This document shows, piece after piece, positions 10,341-20,384 of a stretch of DNA of 64,000 nt. The stretch comes from Debaryomyces hansenii CBS767. Taxonomy: Eukaryota; Ascomycota; Pichiomycetes; Serinales; Debaryomycetaceae. The position numbers were made by a program, and so were the translations under genes. The stretch covers positions 1,488,001 through 1,552,000 of the forward strand of contig NC_006046.2 of NCBI RefSeq assembly GCF_000006445.2, written 5' to 3'. The notes under the pieces were generated by a model. It made no database searches and was not told the DNA's origin. It was given only the letters and a program-made list of their open reading frames with translations. Within the stretch, counting starts at the first letter, position 1. Each line of letters begins with the position of its first letter.

Positions 10341-10628
10341 TCAGCGTTTGGTGTCCGGTTTCGAATCCCCTGTTCCAGCACTCTGTCTGATTTCCTCTGA
10401 TGAAAATGGTTGATCTTCTCTGGCCTTATCCAACATTGGCTTTATCTTCTGCGTGGCCAATGCGGTGTTAACACATGTGATATAAGAATCCCATAATTCA
10501 GTACATTCATTTTCTAACGATTTACCTTGTAAAAATTTTTCCGTGTACCATTTGTTAAAGCAGTCATCATACTGGTTTTTAGCCTCCGTGCATTCTGGAG
10601 CAAATGAGACGGACATGATATTTCCCAT
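10341..10628 (-). CDS. MDM35: Mitochondrial intermembrane-space Cx9C protein
   Basis: A 95-aa twin-Cx9C protein, clear orthologue of Mdm35. The N-terminus MGNIMSVSFAPECTEAKNQY and the Cys pattern (ECTEAKNQYDDC, then ECTELWDSYITC) match the family, and the conserved segment FLQGKSLENEC lies between. Mdm35 is imported by Mia40 and stabilises Ups1/Ups2, which shuttle phosphatidic acid and phosphatidylserine across the intermembrane space. TRIAP1 is the human counterpart. The C-terminal 25 residues are polar and variable. It shares a 222-bp divergent promoter with ASK1. Confidence 0.96.
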   Translation of the reverse strand: MGNIMSVSFAPECTEAKNQYDDCFNKWYTEKFLQGKSLENECTELWDSYITCVNTALATQKIKPMLDKAREDQPFSSEEIRQSAGTGDSKPDTKR

Positions 10629-10850
10629 TACTTGGTTATTTTCTATTCCTTATGTCTCTTACGAATATAGGTGTTCACTACGGTTTAATTAGTACCGTAA
10701 TTCCCTTAGCCATAAATATGAAACTGCAATTTTTTTATGAGCAGTAATCGATGGTCTAACCTGTAAACCGCTTAGCGCGTTTAAATTCAGACGTTTATAA
10801 ACAACCAGGATCACGTACTAGTAGAAGTGGTCCTTATCTAATATCAAGTA

Positions 10851-12692
10851 ATGAAGAGGTATTCAATTGCCCCATCTTCTTCACGTCGGAAGTCGACGAT
10901 AAATCCCAATTTAAATTTGAAAGGAGATGACAATATAGATGGAGAATCAGCTACCTTGGAGCTAGAAAGACTAGAACAAGAAATCACGTTAGTATTACAA
11001 GAAATAGATAAAAATTTGTCGAAATCCAATGCAGTGATTAACGATAAGATATTCCCAATTTTAAAGAAGTATGCAGGGTCGTCGTCGAATGTATGGAATA
11101 ATGTAAATTTTTGGAAGTATTTCTTAGAACAAGCGGCCAATGTGGAGTTGACAAGCTACGAGGCACCGGCGAATATGAATACTGATTTGAATACAATCGC
11201 CAATTCGAAAAATAATTTTTTGATACTGGATGATGAAGAAGCAGAAGACGGTGAAAATGCGGTTCCCGAACATCGCGAGGGTGCTAGCGAGGGTGCAGAG
11301 CCAATACAACAATTCAAGAAGCCAATGCTCAAGGGGTTCAACACTGTTGAAGAAACACCAACTTGGTCAACCGGAGAACAGAATGCGCCTCCACATCAGT
11401 ATAATATGCAAGCATCGACACCGCAGTTGAAACAGAGGTCGTCGTTTATACATAACCAAAAACCGAACCTTGGAAAGACAACTAATGATCGCCTTCAATC
11501 GACACATACCTTAGCACCGACATTATCGAGCGAAGAGCAGTCATCCATGAATACTAAATCTCCACAAAAGCTTGCATCACCTCCTGTAGTGACACATACC
11601 ATAAGACAATCGCTAGATAACTACCATAAAATATCGATATCGCCTAGAAAGCCTCAAAGATCTATGCATCGGACACCAATAAGGGAAGGAGGTATGTCTG
11701 AAGATGTCAGACGCAGGTCATCTTTAATACAGAATTTAATTGATTCTTCACCTACGTTACCGGAACCACCAGTATTGTTATCCGAAAGGGGCTATTTGAA
11801 TAGTGGCAGCAATAGTAACGGAGAGAATGGGTCTAAAGAATCGTCCGAATCCAAGGATTTAGGTAGGCTATCTCCCATTTTATTACCCCCTAAGTCTACG
11901 CCTGGAAGGCAAAACAGAAGATCCGATTCCGAAAATACGATGCAACGATTCCCACGAACTCCAAATTTCACGCCTTCTGGAAGTAGGGAGGACGGAGCAG
12001 GTATAGATATAATGAGAACGCCATTAGGTGTGAGAATAAGGTACGGAGAAGATGACAGTGATCTACCACCTCCTGAATTGCAGAACGTTCCAAGCGTAAA
12101 TGACCGTTCAAATAATGATGACAATAATCTGGGAACCAGAAATGAGGTAGATGAAGACGAAGTACCATTACCAGATCTTGAAACAATAGAATTACCAAAT
12201 AGTAACAAGAAAAGGCGTCTGTCAAGCACAAGAAAACATGATGACAAGAAGAGACAGAGTATACTTCCAGGCGACGATGACGACCAAAACGTCTTCTTGG
12301 ACAATACTTCCAACAAGCAGAATAACTCAGCGCATACCATATACCATTCGATGATAAATAATCAGGATACACTGCAAAACCAATCCAAGGATAACACCGC
12401 TAATCAATCGAAGAACTCCAATCAATCTAATTCCAGATCCATCTCATATTTGTTCGAAGAAGTTCTATACAATACCAAAATAAATAATAAAGGTGATACT
12501 AATAATCCAGATAATCAACCCAACTCGCAAGCTAGAAACTTGTTTGATAGTTTCAATGATCAGGCTAAGCAAAATGAAGTCGCAGCAAATGACACTTCTG
12601 ATCAGACTGGAAATTCTACATCCGAACTAGGGTCCTTGCTTGGCGAACGCTTTAAGAATTTCACGAACTATACTCAAAGTATGGGTCAATGA
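10851..12692 (+). CDS. ASK1: DASH/Dam1 complex subunit Ask1
   Basis: The N-terminal region LERLEQEITLVLQEIDKNLSKSNAVINDKIFPIL followed by a short NVWNNVNFWKYFLEQAANVELTSYE helix matches the Ask1 domain, which in S. cerevisiae reads LEKLDQEITVNLQKID. Ask1 is part of the ten-subunit ring that couples kinetochores to microtubules. The 613-aa length exceeds S. cerevisiae Ask1 (292 aa) because of a long, disordered Ser/Asn/Pro-rich tail with many TP and SP sites (RTPLG, RTPNF, SPRKP), plausible Cdk1 targets. The final residues SLLGERFKNFTNYTQS look helical and may be a second conserved segment. Confidence 0.83.
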   Translation: MKRYSIAPSSSRRKSTINPNLNLKGDDNIDGESATLELERLEQEITLVLQEIDKNLSKSNAVINDKIFPILKKYAGSSSNVWNNVNFWKYFLEQAANVELTSYEAPANMNTDLNTIANSKNNFLILDDEEAEDGENAVPEHREGASEGAEPIQQFKKPMLKGFNTVEETPTWSTGEQNAPPHQYNMQASTPQLKQRSSFIHNQKPNLGKTTNDRLQSTHTLAPTLSSEEQSSMNTKSPQKLASPPVVTHTIRQSLDNYHKISISPRKPQRSMHRTPIREGGMSEDVRRRSSLIQNLIDSSPTLPEPPVLLSERGYLNSGSNSNGENGSKESSESKDLGRLSPILLPPKSTPGRQNRRSDSENTMQRFPRTPNFTPSGSREDGAGIDIMRTPLGVRIRYGEDDSDLPPPELQNVPSVNDRSNNDDNNLGTRNEVDEDEVPLPDLETIELPNSNKKRRLSSTRKHDDKKRQSILPGDDDDQNVFLDNTSNKQNNSAHTIYHSMINNQDTLQNQSKDNTANQSKNSNQSNSRSISYLFEEVLYNTKINNKGDTNNPDNQPNSQARNLFDSFNDQAKQNEVAANDTSDQTGNSTSELGSLLGERFKNFTNYTQSMGQ

Positions 12693-12947
12693 CTCCTTTC
12701 TGTATCTTATATATTGTATCCTAGAGTAAATAAACATTGGGCAATAATGGTAACTTTTACTACCAAATGACATTTTCGCGCCCATAGTCAAACTCAAATG
12801 CAAAGCATTCTTTGATCGCCATATACATTAGAATGTTTGCAACCTATCCTCTTTCAATGACTCATAAGTAAAGTAAACATCGAATAAACGCTGCGAAACA
12901 AAATGTCTTAAATTTACAGAAATCATAAAAACTTGTGTGTAACCTTT

Positions 12948-12964
12948 TTTGCAGCTTTGCAGCT
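12948..12964 (-). promoter_or_regulatory. Paired AGCTGCAAA motifs (candidate copper-response element)
   Basis: Two overlapping minus-strand copies of AGCTGCAAA at 12948-12956 and 12956-12964, about 460 bp before the metallothionein ATG. The GCTG core is the known minor-groove/major-groove contact of Ace1/Amt1-type copper-fist factors. Assignment to such a factor is inference. Confidence 0.4.
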
Positions 12965-13302
12965 ATATTCAACAAGGTCATAGAGGCATTATTATTTTTT
13001 ACAAACTTAGTCGAAAATTACTAAAAACACGTAATATTACAAACTAGAATATTTTCGTTGCTTGATTGATCTACATGCTATAGTGCAATAGCACATACGG
13101 TCGTATATTTCTTCTTGATCTGGATCAGAATAGTAATCAAGATGTTGAATCGCATGTTATTTTGATTGCGCAGTAAGCAGATCATAGTTAGATAACCAAT
13201 GATATCAGGCCATTACTAATAATAATTATTTATATGACTAATTCAAGGAATTTGATTGGTTGGAATTCTTAAATAGGCACATCAACACGTGACTTAAAAT
13301 AT

Positions 13303-13311
13303 AGCTGCAAA
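13303..13311 (+). promoter_or_regulatory. Third AGCTGCAAA motif, proximal
   Basis: A plus-strand copy of the same 9-mer, 105 bp upstream of the metallothionein ATG and just upstream of the TATA-like ACTATAAATA at 13321-13330. The shared sequence in one promoter suggests a common binding factor. Confidence 0.4.
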
Positions 13312-13415
13312 TAATGATCCGACTATAAATACGTCTCTAAATCTCTACAGTATTCAATAATAGTTCCAAACTATAATACCATTCATATATTACACTAATA
13401 AATAACTTAACAATA

Positions 13416-13646
13416 ATGACTTGCTCCGCTAAAGAATGTATTTGTGCTAAGAACTCCACTTGCTCTTGTGGTGAACAACCAGCTTTAAAATGTACCTGTG
13501 AGAAGGCTTCAGTTGAAAACGTTATTCCAGAAGTCGGAAATGCTTGTGCTTGTGGTAAAAGATCAAAGAGCGGCTGCACCTGCGGCGCCAGTGGACACTG
13601 TGAAGTCAGCAGAGAAGGTGAAATTGATTTCACTAACGTTAAATAA
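13416..13646 (+). CDS. CRD2: Copper metallothionein, Crd2 type
   Basis: A 76-aa cysteine-rich protein with 12 Cys, most in CxC pairs (CIC, CSC, CTC, CAC, CTC), matching the length and pattern of Candida albicans Crd2: C-rich N-half, a KASVENV linker, a second C-rich half (ACACGKRSKSGCTCG) and the tail DFTN. It buffers cytosolic copper and probably cadmium. Expression is expected to be copper-induced through a copper-fist factor; three GCTG-containing boxes upstream agree. The shorter Cup1-type protein would be about half this length. Confidence 0.9.
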   Translation: MTCSAKECICAKNSTCSCGEQPALKCTCEKASVENVIPEVGNACACGKRSKSGCTCGASGHCEVSREGEIDFTNVK

Positions 13647-14003
13647 GTTTAGAACACACGATAGTTCGGGAACTTTATTTGCATATATCTGAAAATAGGC
13701 ATCGGCCATGGGGTTTATTGTATAATAGTTTTTAATTAAATCAATATAGGTAATATAAGTAAGAAACTAAGTAACATAACGAAATTGTAAGGATGGAACG
13801 TATGTGAGAAGTGTTGTACATTTCTTATCTAGTGGTACCGTAAGAGAAATAATGTCGCAGACGCTTTTGTAGCGCTTACGACATAATCAAAATGTCTCTT
13901 TCTTGATTGTGAGCGATGTACTCCAGAAGGTCAAATTGTTAAGGACCTTTATCCAGAGAAGCCTAAAGGTTCATATTTCGCCATATCTGAATTTTTATAT
14001 ACG
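13647..14003. other. Non-coding interval before SDH6, with imperfect hairpin
   Basis: 357 bp without a gene. An imperfect palindrome spans 13852-13884: ATGTCG at the left pairs with CGACAT at the right, with ACGC/GCGC partly pairing inside. It lies 120 bp upstream of the SDH6 ATG. It could be a protein site or a transcript hairpin. Confidence 0.4.
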
Positions 14004-14240
14004 ATGGCACGTTTATCAGGGTTACAGAGAGAGGTTTTGAAGCTATATCGTGCGTGTATACGGTCAGTTAAGACTAAACCGGAGCAGAATAGAGAACATT
14101 GGAGATTATACATCAGGGAAGAATTCGGTAAGCACAGACATCTTCCTAAGAAGCTGTTCAGTGTTATTGAACATTTAATCCGGGTGGGCCATAGAAGGTA
14201 TGAAATGTACCTGAACCCAAATATTAAAGATATACATTAG
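14004..14240 (+). CDS. SDH6: LYR-motif assembly factor for succinate dehydrogenase
   Basis: A 78-aa protein aligning over its whole length with Sdh6/SDHAF1: RLSGLQREVLKLYRACIR carries the LYR motif, then REEFGKHRHLPKK and IEHLIRVG. Sdh6 works in the mitochondrial matrix, protecting and loading the Fe-S subunit Sdh2. Two in-frame CTG codons (14154 and 14211) align with Asp and Ser of the S. cerevisiae protein (LPRKDF, TFSHP), which supports decoding of CTG as serine here. It is convergent with the RhoGAP gene. Confidence 0.93.
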   Translation: MARLSGLQREVLKLYRACIRSVKTKPEQNREHWRLYIREEFGKHRHLPKKLFSVIEHLIRVGHRRYEMYLNPNIKDIH

Positions 14241-14463
14241 TTTGCTTGTATTTCACAAACAATTCTATGGATATCACCATACTAGCATTTAATTGTACAT
14301 ATTCCTGATTTGGAATGCACAAATAGCATTGCACCATTTCCAGAGCACGATTAGGAAGACTTGCACGTCTGTAATAATCGATATAGACTTGAATTTTCTG
14401 TCAAATAAAAATGATCAATACAGTCATAAGAAAGTTATTTTATTTATCTAGAAAGTTATCTAT

Positions 14464-17400
14464 TTAATGTAAATAATCATAGAACAATTTTTGGTAGTTT
14501 GTAAGCATCAATTCAGTAACATCGTTTCTATAACCCATATGGATCATTTCTTTTTCACCAGTTTCATCTCTTACTAGTGTTGGTGCAAAAACGACTGACA
14601 AATTCTTGAAATTCATTCTGTTAACCAAAGCGTAGGAGTTAATCAAGTCCAAATGTTTACAGATCAAAAACAATACATGCTTATTAGTCGGTGGTAATTT
14701 ATTAATAACCTTCAGCTTCAATTCGTTAATTCTTTTATCCTGCTTGTTTGCCGATATCGACAGAGCCACCTTAATAAACTCATCATAATAGGCATATGGG
14801 AGTAGGGGATCTGGTAACTTACGCAAATAGCGCTTCAACGCAGAGGTTACAGCGTTTACATCACCGCCAATGGCATCTTCTAACTTGCGCATTTGCTTTT
14901 CATCCTTAGTTGAATTAGGCGGCAAGTCAGCAAAAGCATTCTCAATCGCAACAATTGCCGAATTACCACCTGAAATACGATATATCCCTTCAACATCTAA
15001 TCCTCTCTTCTCCACTTCTGCAATACATTTTGTGATAATGAGTGGCACTTTTTCATTCTCATATTCCGCCCGTTTCTGAATAGATGAATTAAAAAGGGGA
15101 GCAGAGTCAATTTCCGTTAACAGGATCGGATCATTAGTTTCATGATTACCATTAGGTGAATTGTGAGCACTATTTCCAGCTAAGAATGAGTCAAGAATAT
15201 TAGTTGATCTAGACTTTGTCATGAATGAACTTATTCCCTTCTTGTTGTTTCCTTCGGTTGTTAACGAATCGTTACTATTGGTATTGTTATTGGCATTATT
15301 ATTGTTATTAATACCATTAACATTCACATAATTCTTGCTATTAGGTGGTCGAATTGCTTGTGACGAATAAGTTTGGCTTAATTTTGGATTAGCATTATTC
15401 CAGTTTTGAGACGGTTGATTTCCCTGTCCGTGAACAGGACTTGTATATTGATTCTGATTATTATTTTGAATCTGATGCTGAGTTGAAGTTGAATTTTGCA
15501 GTCCGTACAGATTATTAGTATTGTGAGACGAAACCAAATTGGGAGCTATCTTTGGTCTTCTCCAGAATTTCAATCTAGTCGCCTTTTGGGTTTCTGTATG
15601 TTCTTCCGAGTAATTATTTTCATTATATGGGGCTCCAGCTATTAATGACGATGATGAATTTTGAGAGGGAAGGGAAGCAGGCGTGTTACCAACAGTTGTG
15701 CCACCAATAGAATTCGTGTAAGCTGTGTCATTAGACGGCATTTTGCTAATTACCGATGAATTATTAACAGACATTTCCAATTTATGATTTTGTTCAGATA
15801 AACTCTGGTTTACTTCTAATAGATCTTTCTTACGTTTTTCTAAGGCAATGATTTCTTCTGTTAAACGATCATGATTAGATGACTCCACGCTTATGTTATT
15901 TTGTAAATTCCTTAATTGTTCGCTTAATTTCTCATTTTCGTTCTTCAAAGCCTTATTCTCGTTAAATAAGACTTGCTTTTGAGAATCTAATTGGTAAACT
16001 TCCGATTTTAAAGATCTCATGTCTAAGTCATTCTTTACTATATCATTACTATATCTGTTATCCAAAACAGAAGAAAACGGAGTGTCCGAAGTGGATCTAT
16101 TATGTTCTCTAATAAACCCATTATTCGTCTGAAATTGGTGATTTGACAGAGATGTACGTGGTAAGGGAGGTGTGACGAATGCAGATCCTCCATTTGAAAT
16201 AGACCCTACGGACCCATGGCGTGGTTTCTCAGGGTTGACTAGTGGCTCATCTTTATTGCTGGACTTGAAAAACCCAAATTTTTGAGAAATACCACCATTA
16301 CCACCTGATACAGACCTCTTGTGTTTCAAACTAAGTTTTGGAGTTCTTATCAAAGATGATTTTCTAGATAACTCTATTTTACTCTCTGGGGTATCTTTAT
16401 CCACATTTGTTGGAGTTTCAAGATTAGTTACAGCTGGAGTTGCTGGCGATTTTTGATTAGGAGTCTGAGATTGAGGAGGTATTGATCTGTCGAGTTGATT
16501 TTCGTTATTCAGGTTGAAATACCTAATTTCATCTTTGGATTCATCATAATCTACACCAGCTAATCCCAATCCCTTTGGTGTTATTTCTATCTTATTGCTG
16601 AATTTAGCTGAATCCAGTACTGTTGGCGTTTCATATACTTTGTCCTTCTTGACTGGGCTTGATGGTATCACTGGCAATGGTAATTTTGGGGGTGGAGATG
16701 TAGTATTTGTATTTGATGAAGACAACCCCATTTTCTTTGGCGTCCTAATTACGTCATATCCGTCTTCTCTGTTATCCTCATTATCCAAAAATATTCCTGA
16801 ATTGTCTTGCGAATAATCATTTGTTTCAACAACTCTTGCTTGTCTATTTGCCTTCGCAAACGGTGAAGGACAACCAGATCTTACCTTTGATTCATCTACG
16901 GGTGCAGATAGCGTTGGTCTACTATCATCATATTCTGACATCATATCATACGTAGGTGAACCAATCGACGAGTGATATTCCCTAGATGGATTAAGAAATT
17001 CTTCATTCTGTAAGTTATTGGGTGATAAGATAAGGAGGTTTTTTCCCTTAAAGTTGGCTTTTGACACTGAAGTTGGCGATTGTGCTCTGTATTCACCGTT
17101 CAGATCCTTATCCTTAGATTGTGGTGTAAATGTGGCCGCTGGTTGTAATTGATTATGTCTTGGGGTCGATGGTTCAGAGGAATCAATAATATCGAGTCTA
17201 ATCCCATTGGCCATATCCTTAACTGGCGACAGGTTGTCGTTTGCCGATGATGTTGGTGGCGTACTGATCTGCTCATAACTTTGATCTTGATTGGTCTGTG
17301 AGTGTGTTACATTATTCTTCTTTAATTCATCATCGCTGTCATTCACCTCTTCAATAGAGTAATCATTTTCAATATCGTTAGGGTTAGAGATTGCATTAGC

Positions 17401-18201
17401 GTACTCGCTTGTTGGAGTTGAAAATCTCGAAGTCATTGTGGAAGGAAGTGAAGTATCTGTTTTTGTAGAATTAAAGGATTCTCTAGCAAACAAACTAGGT
17501 TGACTTGGCGGATTGCTTGGAGGGGGAGGCAAAACCTTATCTTTTGTTGATAAACTAGAATTCGACTTATTTCGTTGAGTGAAAACATCACTGACATTGT
17601 CAATACTATCCCTCGCGCTCGGCGAATTACTTAAAACAGATGTAGATGAATTGGAACGCTCCTGAAGATGACGGAGCACATCGTATGCTTGCGGTGGTGT
17701 TTGCTGGTGTTCAATCCCGTTTCTCTCTTCAATTTCCTTTTGTTGTTGTAGTTGTGCAATCTGTTTCCTTTTTAAATCATACTTTTTCTTCTTTGCAATC
17801 AACTTCTCATGACAGCTCATGCAAAACAATCCTTTCGATGTTCTCGCATACCTCAAGTCCTCAATCTTCAATTTACACGAACGACACTTGAAACAAGATG
17901 AGCAGTATGCCTGATCGCCAGTAAGAATAGCCAAATCATCGATCTTCTTGCCACACTGTTTACAGTTGTACGAACAGTTTGAGCAAATCAAATTTCCATT
18001 TCCTAAAACCAAAAAGTTAGAATTACATCCCAATGACGAATTGCATTTGGAACATTTGAAACAGTTTATGTGCCACCTATCATCACCCAACTCATACGCA
18101 TGTCCTTCATAAATCGGCAAGTTGCACTTTTTGCACGGCTGTAAGTTATTCTCATCTATATCTGTTATTTCCTGCGTGCTTTGCAATGTAGTATCCGGCA
18201 T
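14464..18201 (-). CDS. RGA2: LIM-domain Rho GTPase-activating protein (Rga1/Rga2 type)
   Basis: A 1245-aa polarity regulator. Two LIM zinc fingers occupy about residues 22-135 (CKKCNLPIYEGHAYELGD, then CKQCGKKIDDLAIL with further Cys/His). A long disordered Ser/Pro/Asn-rich middle follows, with many TP sites, then a coiled coil near 730-820 (QLDSQKQVLFNENKALKNE). The C-terminal 200 residues form a RhoGAP domain with the arginine finger in VEGIYRISGG and the KRYLRKLPDPLLPY and NLSVVFAPTL motifs. Such proteins stimulate Cdc42 GTP hydrolysis and in Candida Rga2 is Cdk-phosphorylated during hyphal growth. Whether it corresponds to Rga1 or Rga2 is uncertain; the symbol follows the Candida name. 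Confidence 0.88.
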   Translation of the reverse strand: MPDTTLQSTQEITDIDENNLQPCKKCNLPIYEGHAYELGDDRWHINCFKCSKCNSSLGCNSNFLVLGNGNLICSNCSYNCKQCGKKIDDLAILTGDQAYCSSCFKCRSCKLKIEDLRYARTSKGLFCMSCHEKLIAKKKKYDLKRKQIAQLQQQKEIEERNGIEHQQTPPQAYDVLRHLQERSNSSTSVLSNSPSARDSIDNVSDVFTQRNKSNSSLSTKDKVLPPPPSNPPSQPSLFARESFNSTKTDTSLPSTMTSRFSTPTSEYANAISNPNDIENDYSIEEVNDSDDELKKNNVTHSQTNQDQSYEQISTPPTSSANDNLSPVKDMANGIRLDIIDSSEPSTPRHNQLQPAATFTPQSKDKDLNGEYRAQSPTSVSKANFKGKNLLILSPNNLQNEEFLNPSREYHSSIGSPTYDMMSEYDDSRPTLSAPVDESKVRSGCPSPFAKANRQARVVETNDYSQDNSGIFLDNEDNREDGYDVIRTPKKMGLSSSNTNTTSPPPKLPLPVIPSSPVKKDKVYETPTVLDSAKFSNKIEITPKGLGLAGVDYDESKDEIRYFNLNNENQLDRSIPPQSQTPNQKSPATPAVTNLETPTNVDKDTPESKIELSRKSSLIRTPKLSLKHKRSVSGGNGGISQKFGFFKSSNKDEPLVNPEKPRHGSVGSISNGGSAFVTPPLPRTSLSNHQFQTNNGFIREHNRSTSDTPFSSVLDNRYSNDIVKNDLDMRSLKSEVYQLDSQKQVLFNENKALKNENEKLSEQLRNLQNNISVESSNHDRLTEEIIALEKRKKDLLEVNQSLSEQNHKLEMSVNNSSVISKMPSNDTAYTNSIGGTTVGNTPASLPSQNSSSSLIAGAPYNENNYSEEHTETQKATRLKFWRRPKIAPNLVSSHNTNNLYGLQNSTSTQHQIQNNNQNQYTSPVHGQGNQPSQNWNNANPKLSQTYSSQAIRPPNSKNYVNVNGINNNNNANNNTNSNDSLTTEGNNKKGISSFMTKSRSTNILDSFLAGNSAHNSPNGNHETNDPILLTEIDSAPLFNSSIQKRAEYENEKVPLIITKCIAEVEKRGLDVEGIYRISGGNSAIVAIENAFADLPPNSTKDEKQMRKLEDAIGGDVNAVTSALKRYLRKLPDPLLPYAYYDEFIKVALSISANKQDKRINELKLKVINKLPPTNKHVLFLICKHLDLINSYALVNRMNFKNLSVVFAPTLVRDETGEKEMIHMGYRNDVTELMLTNYQKLFYDYLH

Positions 18202-19298
18202 TTTTTCTTTTAAAGTATAAAATGATTATACGACCACAGCGTCTAGACGTGTCCTATAGGTATTATCTCGAAATACAAAAAAAAAATTGAATAACACAGG
18301 AATTAACTTAAACGAATGTTGCCTTTCCTAATAATATACCCTCGGATCAAGGTAATAAAGCGGTAGAAAGTGTTCTACTTGGTATATTAATAAATGATCT
18401 AATATTTATGGAGAAATCATTTGAAGTTATTATTATAGTCAGAAATGGGAAATGCTCATGCGCCATGTTACACAAAACTCGCCGGAACTAGACAAGCTGC
18501 AAACAACCATCTACATTTCGGATTAAAACAACTCTATGTAGCTATTGTTTTAAAGAATTTGGTCGGGAATTTAATTCTGTATCTACAAAATAGGCAAAAA
18601 TTGGGGATAGAATAATATAGGAAGATCTTTAAATGACATTAAATAGGAATGTAGGCGAGAGGAGATCAGAATTAAATACAAATAGGTATAATCGGACATA
18701 ATCACCAAATATTTGTGGAGAAGAACTCTTATTATTCGTTCTTCCGAAGTATTATTTATAGCTAGCTTTTGTATATATAGTAGTGTTTTAGTGGGTGTAT
18801 AGCTGGTAAGGATATAATCCTTGTTGTGATGTTCTGGACTAAGTTGCACGTATTTAGCGGTTTCAAGCGTGGAATTGCCCGGGTGATCTTCACTCAATAT
18901 GGGAAGACACAAACTCATAATGCATGCAAAAGAAAAGCATGTTTCAAGGCACATATGGGACATATGGGTTATATTAATGGTTTCATCGAGATCAAATTGT
19001 GATATAGAATCGTGATTTTTTTTAGTTCTAGAGATACGAAATTGTGAAAAATGGGGTACTGAGTATTCACACACTGCCAATATATATGCCATATTCATGA
19101 TTATTGGTGGGGTTTAAGCTATACATATAATGGATATGATATATAAAGAGGGAACGCAAAGTGACACTTAAGATTTTTCCATTTATTATGGTTATTAAGA
19201 AATTTGATATTCACAGCCGGCCAACATACCAAAAAATGAAATTAATATTTAAGTCTCTAAATTGTATCCTATGGAAATAATGTTTCAATTTGCACACA
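18202..19298. other. Divergent upstream region of the RhoGAP and lipase genes
   Basis: About 1.1 kb. One CCTCGG box occurs at 18340-18345. A 171-codon minus-strand frame with an ATG (18583-19098) exists but shows no recognisable domain and ordinary intergenic composition; I do not call it a gene. A TATA-like TATATAAAG at about 19140 suits the lipase. Confidence 0.5.
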
Positions 19299-20321
19299 AT
19301 GAGGTATATATCTATACTACTTGTTTGTTTTCTTGCTTTTACCTATGGGTATAATGCTGAATATCAAACTGAAAAAATACCAGAAGATTACAAAATGTTG
19401 GTTGAATATGCTCATATTGCAGCCATTTCTTACTGCCTCAAGAAAGAATCGTCTACGGGGTTGCTTGGGGACGATAAAACCAATTGCTTGTTGGAAATTT
19501 GCAATGCTAAGCCTTACGAGAGTATAGAGATTAAAGCGAGGTTTAAATTCAATACCTGGGGTGAAGCGTGTTCCGGCTACTATGCGATAGATCATGACAG
19601 CAGAAGAATACTTTTAGTATTTAGAGGTACCGCATCAAGAAAAGATTGGTTACGGAATATGGATATATATCCAGTGAAATACAGTCCAATATTTAACGAT
19701 GGTATACCCTTGACAAAGAGACTGCCAAACATTGAATGTAACAACTGCAAAGTACATCGGGGATATTACAGGACTTTGAAGAAACATTGTGCTGCGATTA
19801 TTCAAGGTGTATTGGATTTGCATAGTGAATATTCGGATTATAAACTAGTTGTAGTTGGACATTCATTAGGAGGTGCATTGGCAGTATTAAGCGGCATTGA
19901 GTTGCAATTGATGGGCCATCATCCGTTGGTTGTGTCATACGCTAGTCCAAAAGTGGGTAATAGAGATATGGCAGAATACATTGATAGAATATTCTACACT
20001 TCTGAGGTTGCAAAATATATCTATGAAAATAGGAATCTTAGCACAGGCTACATTAGGGTTGTACATAAAGGAGATATGATTCCCAAATTACCACCTACCA
20101 CAATTTATCAACACTGCGGTTTTGAATATACAATTAACAAAAAATACTATCCCCATACTTCTGATGATGTTGAGCCGAAAGGTATCTCAGTTCTCGATGA
20201 CCAATATGGTGAAGACCAAGTAAGTATGGCCAAATTTAGTTATAACAAATTGTGGTCAGATAATGTTGGCAAATATGAGCATAATAATTATTTTATAGGG
20301 ATTACAACATGCCAGATATAG
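19299..20321 (+). CDS. Secreted class 3 lipase
   Basis: A 340-aa lipase of the Rhizomucor/Thermomyces fold. The signal peptide is the hydrophobic MRYISILLVCFLAFTYG; the start is the ATG immediately before it. The oxyanion region LLVFRGTASRKDW, the nucleophile Ser (about residue 189) in VVGHSLGGALA, the Asp in VVHKGDMIPKLPP and the C-terminal His in YEHNNYFIGITTC form the expected triad. Paired Cys residues (CLL..C, CNNC) suggest disulphides, fitting secretion. It hydrolyses acyl esters, probably triacylglycerols. Many CUG-clade yeasts have several such lipases; the orthologue cannot be named. A 63-bp gap separates it from the convergent ARH1. Confidence 0.9.
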   Translation: MRYISILLVCFLAFTYGYNAEYQTEKIPEDYKMLVEYAHIAAISYCLKKESSTGLLGDDKTNCLLEICNAKPYESIEIKARFKFNTWGEACSGYYAIDHDSRRILLVFRGTASRKDWLRNMDIYPVKYSPIFNDGIPLTKRLPNIECNNCKVHRGYYRTLKKHCAAIIQGVLDLHSEYSDYKLVVVGHSLGGALAVLSGIELQLMGHHPLVVSYASPKVGNRDMAEYIDRIFYTSEVAKYIYENRNLSTGYIRVVHKGDMIPKLPPTTIYQHCGFEYTINKKYYPHTSDDVEPKGISVLDDQYGEDQVSMAKFSYNKLWSDNVGKYEHNNYFIGITTCQI

Positions 20322-20384
20322 CACTATATTAAATATTTCTTCTTAATATATTTTATAATTATATTCACTGTATATGATTCTATT

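Larger units (their letters stand above)
12693..13415. promoter_or_regulatory. Metallothionein upstream region
   Basis: A 720-bp non-coding interval after ASK1. The repeated motif AGCTGCAAA is annotated separately. A CACGTG box lies at 13286-13291, 125 bp before the metallothionein ATG. No gene is visible. Confidence 0.5.

Noticed and set aside
11792..12340. 182-codon frame on the strand opposite ASK1
   Set aside because: A Ser/Leu-rich mirror of the low-complexity ASK1 tail; a typical antisense shadow.
18583..19098. 171-codon minus-strand frame with an ATG upstream of the lipase gene
   Set aside because: No recognisable fold, no family motif, and it covers the probable promoters of two divergent genes. 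Transcript data could revive it.
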